Below are positions 29,706 through 40,482 of a stretch of 64,000 nucleotides of DNA, in pieces. The stretch spans positions 124,001 through 188,000 of the forward strand of contig JAPMXV010000058.1 of assembly GCA_026936335.1 (NCBI GenBank). The letters run 5' to 3'. A program made the translations under genes and the position numbers. How positions within the stretch are numbered: position 1 is the stretch's first letter; every line of letters begins with the position of its first letter. The notes beneath the pieces are model-generated. The model had not been told where the DNA came from, did not search any database, and worked only from the letters and a program-made list of their open reading frames with translations. This DNA is from Mantamonas sphyraenae. Taxonomy: Eukaryota; CRuMs; Mantamonadidae.

Positions 29706-31481
29706 ATGAATGGACTCTCATCAGCGCCATGGGATCCACAGCATTTTGCCGAAGAAATGTTTGCGCGGCAGACGAGATGGTCTGGAACCACCAGGGTGTT
29801 GTTGGCACGGGCAATGGAAGGAGGTGGCGGTGGTGGTGGCAGCAGCATGAGAGGGATGGCTACGAGGGCAAGGGGGACCAGGGATGGGGCTGTGTTTCGT
29901 GTGGCGGTGGTGGGACGACCGAATGTGGGCAAGAGTTCGCTGGTAAACAGACTGGCCGGGAAGAAGGTGGCCATTGTGCACAACACACGCGGGGTCACAC
30001 GGGACAGGCACACAGTGGAGGTGAGGTTGGCACGCAGGGTGGTGACTGAATTGATGGACACCGCCGGGGTGGAACGGGTGTACGGGCGCAGGGAACACAT
30101 TGACGAGGACATGGAGGGTCAAATGTTTGTGCAGACCCAACGTGCAGTGGAGGACAGCCATGCGGTGGTGTTTGCCCTGGATGTGAGGGAAGGGTTGACG
30201 GCACAGGACAGGGAGACGGCGGAGTGGCTCAGGAAACAGGGCAAACCCGTCCTTGTGGTGGCCAACAAGCATGACATGATGGCACGCGGCTCCTTCATGC
30301 GCCATCAAATCCCACCCGAATGGACCCTGAGTGTGCAGGAGGCTGAAGCATTGGCTCTGGGCCCTGTGCTTGCCGTCAGTGCAGAGGATCAGTCCGGCGT
30401 CGGCGAACTCGTCGATGCACTGATCAATGTGTACGAGGAACATGTGGAACCAACCCATGTGATGGTACAAGGACGAGTGGATGATGTGGTGGGTGAGGAG
30501 GTGGACAGCGAGGGAACGGAGAAGGAGGAGGACGAGGAAGACGACGGACCCAAGCAGGTTCGTGTGGCCATTGTGGGCCAACCCAACACAGGCAAGTCGA
30601 CACTGTTCAATCACATGCTGGGGGAGCAGCGAGCGGTGACGAGTGCAACGCCGGGGACGACAAGGGATGCCATTGCGGGAGAGGTGGAGCACGGAGAGTG
30701 GCACGTGCAACTGGCAGACACAGCTGGGGTGAGACGTGTCATGGCACGTGCAGACGTGGTGGAACGCGAAGCCATGCATGAGACACAGCGTGTGGTGCGT
30801 TTTGCCAACGTGGTGGCCCTGATGGCCGACGTGAGTGCAAGCACACGCGATGCACTGCACAGCGGCACACGTGCAAGCGCACAGCCATTGGACGACCAAT
30901 TTGTGCAGGGTGCCCAGTTGGGATGGCAATCGATCCTGCGACGTGGCGACCTGCGCATTGCCCAGCAGGCTGTGGATGAGGGCCGTGCCGTGGTGTTGCT
31001 TCTCAACAAGTGTGATCTGTTGAGTCATGAGCAGGATGTGGCCAAGGCCATGAAGGCCATGCAGGCTCAGCTGCAGCGATCGTTTGCCCAGCTGCGCAAT
31101 GTGCCATGTGTGGCCATGAGTGCTGAACAGGGCACAGGCGTCACCGAAGCCCTGGATGCCATTGTGGACGTGTATCAACGCTGGGACACACGTGTGCCCA
31201 CCGCTCGCCTGAACGAGTGGGTGCAGAACATGGCCTTCCAACAGGAGTTGGCCGGTTCGGGACTCATGGCTCGCCACAAGATCAAGTTCCTGACTCAGGT
31301 CAAGAGCAGACCACCCACCTTTGCTCTGTTTGTCAAAGGACGTGCCAAAGCCATGCCCAACAGCGTCATCCGCCACTTTCGCAACTCCCTCTGTGACACC
31401 TTTGGCTTCCACGGCGTGCCCATCCGTCTCCACGTCCGTGGCAGTGGCACTCGCAAGGGCAAGGAACGACGTGAAGCGTAG
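29706..31481 (+). CDS. DER: Der/EngA-type double GTPase, probably mitochondrial ribosome biogenesis
   Basis: This is an intronless 591-residue protein. Two tandem Era-like GTPase domains are complete. The first has GRPNVGKS (about residue 70), DTAGVE and ANKHD. The second has GQPNTGKS (about residue 291), DTAGVR and NKCD. A C-terminal KH-like domain (IKFLTQVKSRPPTFALFV) is diagnostic of bacterial Der, which matures the large ribosomal subunit. The first 55 residues are Arg-rich with few acids and contain a Gly run, consistent with an organelle-targeting peptide. Function in mitochondrial (or, if present, plastid) ribosome assembly is inferred. Der is common in bacteria and plants and is absent from animals as far as I know. 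The second domain carries a long insert (HSGTRASAQPLDDQ) between DTAGVR and NKCD. Confidence 0.9.
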   Translation: MNGLSSAPWDPQHFAEEMFARQTRWSGTTRVLLARAMEGGGGGGGSSMRGMATRARGTRDGAVFRVAVVGRPNVGKSSLVNRLAGKKVAIVHNTRGVTRDRHTVEVRLARRVVTELMDTAGVERVYGRREHIDEDMEGQMFVQTQRAVEDSHAVVFALDVREGLTAQDRETAEWLRKQGKPVLVVANKHDMMARGSFMRHQIPPEWTLSVQEAEALALGPVLAVSAEDQSGVGELVDALINVYEEHVEPTHVMVQGRVDDVVGEEVDSEGTEKEEDEEDDGPKQVRVAIVGQPNTGKSTLFNHMLGEQRAVTSATPGTTRDAIAGEVEHGEWHVQLADTAGVRRVMARADVVEREAMHETQRVVRFANVVALMADVSASTRDALHSGTRASAQPLDDQFVQGAQLGWQSILRRGDLRIAQQAVDEGRAVVLLLNKCDLLSHEQDVAKAMKAMQAQLQRSFAQLRNVPCVAMSAEQGTGVTEALDAIVDVYQRWDTRVPTARLNEWVQNMAFQQELAGSGLMARHKIKFLTQVKSRPPTFALFVKGRAKAMPNSVIRHFRNSLCDTFGFHGVPIRLHVRGSGTRKGKERREA

Positions 31482-31586
31482 CGCACCCAAAATGTACACC
31501 CAATCGTCATCCACAATGTCCATGAGGAACACATGACATCCCTCGACCACTTCCTCCCCACCAATCATGTTCCTGCACTCGCCTGC

Positions 31587-34500
31587 ATGCGTCATCTCGG
31601 CAAACTGTTCACGACGATGGTGAGTCGTTTCGCTTGGAAAGCCTTCTCAACGCCGTACACACACACACACACGCTCACACACACACTCACTTTCCCCCGT
31701 AGGACGAGGATTGGGACATTGCCGACGAGGGCCAGGACAACACCCCGGCCTTGGTAGGCATTTCTGCCGATCCACTGGCGGTCGGGGAGGATTGGGGCGA
31801 CGATTTCGACTGGTCCGACGACGACGAGGACGCAACGAGTACGTGCACGCGAGAGCCAGAGTGAAGCCCAGCAAACCAGAGGGCATTGCCAGCGCCTTCC
31901 ACATGCGCATGAGATGGCATGTGTGCACAGCCATGGACATCACACACTGACACTCACTGGGGCTCTGAAACGAAAACGTTCCAGTCGGCTCCATGGTTCG
32001 GAGCAATAGCGTGGCTGAGGTCGATCAGTCCCTCCTGGATGCACATACAGAGGAGGAAGTGGCTGTGCTTAAGCTACTTGTGGACATCAGCCACCATTTT
32101 ACAGGTGGGTTCCCCCAGTGTGGCACACCCCGGCGTGTGGTGTGATGTGTGATGCCCCCTTGGTTTCCCCTCTCACACACACCCGCATGACACAGACTTT
32201 GCCCATCAGCTGGAAGAGAAGGTGCAGAAGCGCACCAAACGATCCACCAATGCGCCCGTGGATGACATCATGGGTACGTGGAGAGCGTGGGATGGCGTGT
32301 CGGCGTGTTTTTGTGTCCGCGAGATGATGATGATGGGAGGCAGCGGAGGAAAAGGGACTGACGCCCGGTATTTGGCCACTGGACGGCGGCATGTGCATGC
32401 ACACACCTTGCACGCGACATACGCGGGTGCCATGATGAATGCACGTGTGTGACCGCCGTGTTGCATCTGCGGCGTGTGTGTGGTGGCGTGTACAGGCGTG
32501 GGAACAATGCTGGACCAGGAGACAAAAGGCAAGCAAGTGGAAGTGGCCGAGTGGAAAGTGGCCATGGCAGTGGGCAAGGAGGACGCGCTGGCCGAGTGTG
32601 AGGCCCTGTGGGATCTGGCCGAAGTGCATTGGACACATGGCAACTTCTCCAAGGTGATGGAGACGCTGGACAAGGCAATAGGGCGGTTTGAGGCCAGCGA
32701 AGAACTGCTGCTTGCGCCCTCTTCCGCCTCCAGCGCACTGAGTGTGCTCAGCATGGCAGCCACAGGGCTGTCACCCACAGACAAAGACACAGAACACAAC
32801 GACACACTGGGCACCGACGACGATTGGGACGCGGTGGACGATGAGGACGGCCTGGAGGTGGATCCGTTCAACAGCTCGCCACCCAGGCGGAGGAGCAGCA
32901 CGTCGTTGTCCCATGGACCTGCCATCCTCTACGTCAAGAGTCTGTTCCGATCGGGGCAGGCTGCATTGCAGGAGTGGGACACGGATCAGGCGTTGGTGCG
33001 CTGGCAAAAGGCAACCAAGCTGGCCGAATCGATGAAGTTGCTGGACCTGTTGCCGGACATCTACTTCCAATTGGGAGTGTTGTACCAGGAGCATGTGGAC
33101 GACGACATTAAGAGTGCCCTGTACTTTGCTCACTATGTGCGCATGGTCAGTGTGTTGGGAGGCGACACCGTGGCGCTGGCCGATCTCAGCAACGTCAACT
33201 GGACCAAGTACTGCGTGGCACTCTACCAACTCGGTTGCACCGCTTCCGTCCTCGGTGCAGAGTCCATTGCCGTCGAGTTTCTCAAGGGTGCCATCACCGC
33301 AGCCAACGGCGTGGGCAACGACGACCTGGCCGCAGACGCCGTGGAGAAACTGGAGATGGTGCGCATGCGCATGGACGTCCGCAAGGGCTCCTCTCTGTTC
33401 TCTGCCCATTCCGACGTGCAATCGAACAGCAGTGCAGGCAGTGGAGACACAGGCGGAGGCTCGGACGGGTTGGCCAAATTTGACGAGAGCAGCAAGCCGC
33501 ACAGCGGGGGCACAGGAGGCACAGGTGGAGCTACAGGAGGAGGAGGAGGAGGAGGAGGTGGTGGTGGTGGTGGAGGAGGGGCGGGTGGCAAGGCCAAGAT
33601 GGATCTGAGTCGATTTGCAGATGCCAACAGCGAATCATCGGACGAGGATTGGGACATGGAGTTGGCCATGGAGGAGGGAGGCAACGTGGAGGACGAAGTG
33701 GCGGCAGAGAAGAACAGGCTGGCGGCGCTGTTTCGTGACTCGTTGGGCAACGAAACAGAGTGGGATGCCACCACGGTGCCTGCCAAACATCTGCTGCTGG
33801 ATGACAAGCCCGCCCTGCACATCATCAAGTACCCGAAGCCGTCCATGCTGTACTCCATCCGCACACGTGACGATCGCAAGAAGAACTTCAGCGAGGCCGG
33901 GTTGGAGGCGTGGCTGGCGGGTTTGGTGTCCAAGCACACGGCCAACATCAAGAGCGAACACATCCCGAAACCCATGGTGGAGCTGAAGAGCAGACTGACG
34001 TTTGTGAGCCGCTTCTCCAAGGAGTGGGCACAACTGTTTCTGGTGATGGCACGCAAGCTGTACCGGGACGCACGCAGGGACGATTGCTGGACCATTGTGC
34101 GTTGCTTCTTTGACGAGATTGCCGGCCTGGCCAGGCTACGCGAAGGCAAGTCGAAGCTGAAGCCCATTGGCCAGGTGCGCGAGGCCCTGTTTGACAGCGT
34201 TGTGCAGATGCTGTCGTTGGCAGGCAAGTTCTCGCGAGGCAACAAACGCGACAAGTTCCTGGACATGGTCAGCGCGGCCGAGACGCTGGATCCCGGGATG
34301 GCCGAGACCTTCAAACTGGTGGAGGCCGAGGTGGAGGCACACCACCTGCGCAAGTACATGGGGGAGGCGTTCAACAGCACCGTCACGGTGTTCTGCGCAC
34401 TGTACAGAAACACACACGCGCAGGTGGGCGAACTGCCCTCGATCTTCGACATGCGCGACGAGCAGGGCGAACTTCGCACCACACTCAAGGGCCAGGAGCC

Positions 34501-37500
34501 AAACAGCAGCAGGGGAGCAGCAGCAGCAGCAGCAGCCGCAGGGGACACCGACGGAGCCTCATCGGAAGAGGATTGGGATCTTGAATTTGATGACGAGGAC
34601 GACGATGAGGGAGACGGAGGCGACGACACAAGCAGCACAGCAGGCGCAGGAGGCAAGGGTGAGGTGACACCCACAGGCAAGGATAACAAGAACAAGAACA
34701 ACAACAACGAAACAGACAGTGTGGGTGGCAAGAGCACAGGCAGCTCGGGCGGAAACCGAGCAAAAGCAGCAGCAGCAGCAGCGGGTGGAGCATCGACCCC
34801 TGAGGAAGAGTATGCAGCCTTGGTAAAGGCGTCGCGAGAGGCATTGGCCATGACACATCCGGTGCATGTGGAAGCGAGCTCGTTGGCCAACATCCATCTC
34901 ATGCTGAGCGAGTATTCGCCGTTGACGATGATCAACCGATTGGAACGGGCCAACAGCACGGATTCAGACTCTGATTCGGACGCAGGCGGCGGCGGAGGAG
35001 GAGGACGCAGCAATGGGAGCGGAGTGGGGGGCGGCGACTCGTCAGACTCGTCGGACAACGAGAGCGAGGACGATGAGGAGGACGATGAGGACGGCGCACT
35101 GCTGCGTGTGCCATCGGAAGCAGAGATGTGGAGCGATCTGCACGGCGTGGACAGGGACATGTACACGAGTGTGAACGATCTGACGCGGATGGCAAACAGC
35201 AGCGTGGTGGTGAACGACGAGGAGCGCATGACGCGTCTGGAGCAGTTGTATCTGCTGCTTCCGGAACTGAGCTATGTGCGTGCCAAGGTGGCATTCACTC
35301 TGGGACACTACGCGTACGCTGTGCTGGAAGACATGACCATGGCTGAGAAGCTGCTGTTTGAATGCCTGTACATCCTGGACAACCTGGAGGCCCTTGCTCC
35401 TGCCCTGCCTCCCATTGCCAGCGAGCTCGGGGCACAGGCCATGTTCTTGTACGGCGAGACGTCGCTGAACAACTACAAGTACAAGTACAGCATCGTGGCA
35501 TTCGAGTCGGCTATTGCGAACATGCGTCTGCGGCGCAAACGCGAGTTTCATGCGCTGGTGCGGCGTCTGGCCATGGTGTGCAGCGAAAACCACGACTGGC
35601 GCCGTTCCATCCTGTATTACTGCAAGATCCTGGAGCTGAGCAGGCAACAGGGCAAGACCAACGAGATTGTGTACGTGGCACAGGTGATCAGCAACATGTA
35701 CCGCGACAGGGGCGAGTTTGGCCTGGCCAGCAACTACCTGAACCTGGCCTTTTCCGTCCTCGAGGGAGAACATGCACGGGAAAAGGCAGGCGAAGGCGGA
35801 GAGCACGGGTCTGGCGATGGCAGCAGTCTGCATGTGCCTTCGTCGTCGTCGTCCTCCTCCTCATCGGCCAACGGAGGCGGTGGAGGCGGAGGTGGAGGCA
35901 TGTACAGGCAGCATTCGCACAGTTTGAGTGCAGGGCACTCTGGCGGAGGATTGGCAGGCCTGAGCAGTGGCAATGCAGGCGCAGGAGGCAGCTTGCGAGG
36001 GAACAGTCTGTCTGTGGGCTCTGGTCCGGCATCGATGGATGCACGCCGTGGCCACCAGCGTGTGGTGAGTGCATCTGCAGCCACGCTGGCCAGCATGAGC
36101 TCGGCACACCATCCCAAGATGGATTCGCAGCTTGTGAATCTGCACCTTGCGCTGGCCCAAAACTACATGAGCAGCCGCAACTTTGAGCGTGCGTTGGATG
36201 TGCTGGACAGGCTCAAGGGCTACTCGCTGCCCACACGCAAACTCAACGATGTCCTGCTGCTCATGGCAGAGGCGTATCTGAAGAAGCGATGGCTGAACGA
36301 ATGCTTCCAGGTGGCCAATGCGGTGGAACGCGAGGAGCAGAGCAACCTGATGCGATACTCCACGGTGCGATCCGTGCGTGGCATGGCGTCTGTGGAACGC
36401 AGTGTATCCTCGTCGTCGTCGTCTGGCGGCAACGGCGCAAGCGGTGGGGGCAAGGGTGAACGATCGCCGCGCGATCGGACGGGCAGTGCACGGTTTGATG
36501 CCGTGGAGCCACGGCAACTGCAGCGCATCCAGATCCTGGCACGGTGTGCGTTCCATGCACACCTGTATGCAGAGGCGCTGAACTGGATCGACACGCTGAT
36601 CAGCCTGTGTGAACCAAACAACCTGAGTTCGCTGGCCAACTTCTTCTACTTCCGTGGCAATGTGTTCCTTGCCCTGAGCCGCCCAGAGAACTTGGTGCAG
36701 TATCCGACGACGCTGCAGGCCACAGAGACACAGACCACGCGTGCAGAGGAGATTCTGGATGCGCCTGTGACCACGTATCGCAGCGTGTGTGACATCATCC
36801 AGGAGGGTGTGCACTGCTTCCAACGTGCACACGAGCTCTTCCGCGCCGTGGGCGACGACACACAGGCAGCCAAGTCTGCGTGCAGGCTGGCCGAGATGTA
36901 CCTGGAGCGACTGTTTCCTGCGGTGGCGCTGATGAAGTTCCCCTTCTCCAGCGTGGCCCAGTTGGACCAGCTCAAGAGCGCTCGCTTTGCGTTTCTGGTG
37001 CGTGAGGAGTCGCAGTGGCGTGCACACGGAGGCGATCAGGCAGAGTTGGGTCTGTTTGAGGCCAACACCATCTCGTTGTCGGAGATTGAAGAGGCGGCCA
37101 CCATTGCCATGGACGGGGCTGGAGCCAATGTGGTGCTGGCCTTGCAGTGCTACCTGAACATGGTGGAGATGTGCTTCCTGAAGCAGCAGAGGCAGCTTGC
37201 GCAGTCGTACTGGACCGAGTGTCGCAACCAGTTCTTTCGCTTCTTCATCAACGGCACCCAGAATGTGATGAGCAGCACCATGGGCACTCCGCCGGGCTTT
37301 GTCAAGCGGTTGCATCTCATCCTGGGTAGGCTGTGTCGTGCCATGTTTGCCTTTGGCAACACGTTTGTCAACCAGAATCTGGTGGTGATTGAGGCCTACC
37401 TGACCTCGTCCCAAGAGCTGGAAACGGTGATTCGCAGACCCATCAACATGCGCTTCACCGAAGCGGATCTGGAGATTGCAGAGACGTCGTTTGCAAGCGA

Positions 37501-37570
37501 ATCACCGCTGGATCATCGTTCCCTGACGCTGGGACGCAGTGCAGGGCGACAGATGGCCAATGGCAGTGGA

Positions 37571-37601
<31 letters not shown>

Positions 37602-39775
37602 ACGGTGGCGTCAGTGTCAACACAGCAGCTGGCAACAACACCAACGGCAACAATGGCAACAACAACGGAAGTGGCGCCAAGATTTGGTCGCCTCTGTCGC
37701 GGCAGAGTGTGTACAACCTGTTTGAGAGCAAGGGCCTGCAGGTGTTTGCAGAGGACGATGGCCAGGGCAGTGGAAGCAGCGGGGGCCTGTTGAATGCAAG
37801 CAGCAGCGGGAGCAGCAGTCCGTCAAACGGAGCGGGTGGAGGACTGGGCGGCAGCGGAGGCGATGGAACGCCGGTGGCAGACCGGATCTGGAGCTGCATG
37901 CACAGACTCAAGACACACCAGGACGAGTACAGTGCAGGGAACATTGGGGAGGAGGAGCTGCGCAAACGCAGTGCGGCGGCGCTGCGCAAGTGGATCCAGA
38001 TGATGAACTACGAGCGGGCAAACGGGACGCCAACGTTTGTGCGCGAGGAGCAAACCAAGTTCTTCAGCGGAATGGAAGAGGCACAACAGGGGGCCAAAGG
38101 GAAGGGCAGCAAGCGAAGGGGTAGCGACGAAGAAAGTGGTGGAGGGAGCAGCAGCAGCAACAGCAACGGAGGAAGTACGGTGTTGAGTGAGGCAGACGCG
38201 GCGTTTTGTGGCACGGGGTGGAACCAAGTGTTGCAGCGCAACGTGTTGCTGCTGGGTGTGGAGGGCAGTGGCAACGGGATGGATCTGGAGGCGAGTGGTG
38301 ACATGGATTCGTCTGTGCGATCGCTGGCAAGTGTGGGCGAGTGGGAGGAGAGCAGCGGAAGCAGTGCCCTGTTCCACCGCACGCTGTATGTTGTGCAACT
38401 GGGCGATTTGGTGTTGTACTACGTGCCCTACTCTCGCACACTGCGCATCCATCGTTTCGGCGGGCAGAACTCGCCGCTGATCAGAGACAGCAGCGTGCTG
38501 GAGCAGGAGAAGCAACACTTTCAAATGCTGAACGAGTCGCGATCGCAGCGTAGCTCGATGAGCGAGGGTAGCGACGAGGTGGAGGAGCAGTGGGAATCCG
38601 AGGAAACGGGAACGGCGTCGGATTCCAGCGACGACGAGGGCCGCTCGAACAGCATCAACGCACACTTGCTGTACAAGGACCACGGCAACAGATTGCCATC
38701 CAGCCACTACATCGGCCTGACGAGCTGTTTCCCGCCGACGGCGCTGAGCGAGCAGATGCGGCAGTACGTGCGATTTGTGGTGACGGGCCAGCGAGACAGC
38801 GACAGCAGCGGCGAGATGACACTGGAGACAAGTGGTGGCCTGGTGCAGGAGATGGCAGAAAAGGTGTTCCATTCGCCACAGGAGAGTGTGTATGGCATCC
38901 CTGCGTTGGATCAGCAGGAGGAGAAGGAGGTGGAAGAGAGCAGCGGGAATCAGCGGTTCTCGTTGGGCAAGATGCTGGGACTGTGGAACACGTCGGACCA
39001 GGACGAAGTGATCCAACCGGTGTCCAAGTATCCATTGCTGCTTGTGTGCAGCAGTGACCTGAGTGTGCTGCCGTGGGAACTGATGCTGAAGGACGAGGTT
39101 GTGGTGCGCACGATGACGGTGTTGGATGCCATTGAGCAGCAGCACAAGCGTGCGGTGGTGGATGCCGAGCAAGATGCAGTGCCACGATGCTTTGCATGCT
39201 ACGAGAGTGAGGACAGCAAGACGTTGGTGAGCAACCTGGGTCTGCGCAAGGAGTTTATTGTGCGTTCGTTGCTGTTCAACATGCACCATGCCGTGGTGGG
39301 ACCATGGTACGGGGCGTCTGTGAACGGAAGGGCGCCCTTCCACTGCACTCTGGTCAAACATGGCAAGACGGGCACGTCGTACAAGCGCAAGTACAAGTAC
39401 CTGGAGTTTGTGGATGTGAGTGGACATGCAAACCGCAGGCTGCAGCTGGTGGAACATGTGCGAGCAAGCATGGAGGAGAACGAGTCGCAGTTTCCCATCT
39501 TTGTGTTTCCGCTGGCGGATTTGGCGGAGATGACAGAGACGGTGCGGCAGCTGATGCGCCTTGTGCCACTGTGCACGCTGCTGTTTGTGCCGGGGGCCAA
39601 GATGAAGGTGCTGGCCAAGACGTTGATGAAGAAGGTGGAGCCGTATGCCAAGGGAAGCAGCACAAACGTGTTGCACTGGAAGGAGGTGTACAACTTTGTG
39701 ATGAGTCTGACGCGGGATCTGCGCGAGAAGCACAACATGCCCGTGGCCGTGTTCAATGTGCCCATGTTGTCGTGA
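31587..39775 (+). CDS. giant TPR protein with C-terminal CHAT-like domain
   Basis: Five exons (31587-31619, 31703-31838, 31985-32104, 32196-32273, 32496-39775) join in consistent phase to give 2,548 residues. Donors are GTGAGT, GTACGT, GTGGGT and GTACGT. Degenerate TPR helix pairs are spread through the protein, for example ALWDLAEVHWTHGNFSKVME, DIYFQLGVLYQEHVDDD and HLALAQNYMSSRNFERALDV. Long Gly, Ser, Ala and acidic linkers separate them. Five acidic tryptophan motifs (DEDWD type) occur in the N-terminal third. The last 250 residues begin LLLVCSSDLSVLPWELML, which resembles the CHAT (caspase-HetF-associated TPR) domain; I do not see the catalytic His/Cys pair. The protein is probably a cytosolic scaffold. 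The exact family is not recognised, and the start exon (11 codons) is the weakest part of the model. Confidence 0.75.
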
Positions 39776-39863
39776 CGGGGGGGGAATAAGCCAATGAATG
39801 AACAGAGGCAACGCATGACGATGTTTGTGTGTGTGTTGATGGTTGCGCCTGCGTGGCCAGGAG

Positions 39864-40472
39864 ATGTCGCAGCAGGAAGGGAGCGGGTACACAGTCAAGA
39901 ATGTGTCGTGTGCGTTGCGTTGAGGCCGGGTTGGGGATTGGGGATGAATGACTGACAGTTGCACACACACACACACACACACATACACACACACAGCGAG
40001 TACGGCGGGCGCGGGAAGTGGTTCGTTCCACGCGTACCGGGCAGCGCGGAGGCGGGAGATGGACAGGTTGGCACAGCTGGACGCTGAGGAGAATGCCGAG
40101 CTGGAGAGGAAGGCCAAGGAGATGTTGAAACTGGTGCAGGAGACGGAGTTGGAGAGCAAAGCGAGCAAGAAGCGAGCCAAGCGGAAGCGACGCAAGGCCA
40201 ACGCGGAGAAGCGGAAGAAGCAGGCCACAACACAGGAAGGGCAGGAGAACGGGGATGATGAAGAGAAGGGCAAGGAGGGAGACACCAATGCGACAGAGAC
40301 GGTGAAGGAGGGACAGGCGGTGCAGCAGCAGCAGCAGCAACAAGGAGAGACGAAGAAGCGGGAAAGGGAAGATGCGCCTGCACCAGCACAGGAGGAGAAG
40401 GAGGAGGATGGAGGAGAGGGTGGTGAGAGCAAGAGGCAACGAGTGCAAGACAATGAACAAGAGGAAGGGTAG
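39864..40472 (+). CDS. PRKRIP1: PRKRIP1-like spliceosomal protein
   Basis: Exons 39864-39909 and 39997-40472 give 173 residues. The splice (GTGCGT donor; acceptor at the end of a long CA repeat) creates the family signature NVSSSTAGAGSGSFHAYR followed by RRREMDRL. Human PRKRIP1 has the same NVM-SSAGAGSG-FHVYRxxRRRE block; it binds double-stranded RNA and is a component of the catalytic spliceosome. The rest is a long charged helix with Lys/Arg-rich nuclear-localisation-like clusters and an acidic, Gln-rich tail. The stop is 10 bp from the stop of the convergent TBC gene. Confidence 0.82.
39962..39994 (+). repeat. CA dinucleotide repeat in the PRKRIP1-like intron
   Basis: An almost pure (CA)n tract runs directly into the 3' splice site. 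It replaces the usual polypyrimidine tract. Similar CA tracts precede other acceptors in this window. Confidence 0.85.
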
Positions 40473-40482
40473 CAGAGACATG

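Noticed and set aside
29706..31481. Bacterial contamination as the source of the Der gene
   Set aside because: It lies 82 bp from the SH3-PH gene and 105 bp from an intron-bearing TPR gene, with the same base composition and repeats as its neighbours.
29721..31595. 624-codon minus-strand frame
   Set aside because: Antisense to the Der GTPase, whose motifs are complete on the plus strand.
33223..35229. 668-codon minus-strand frame
   Set aside because: A Ser/Pro-rich shadow of the giant TPR gene, arising from its Gly- and Asp/Glu-rich codons.
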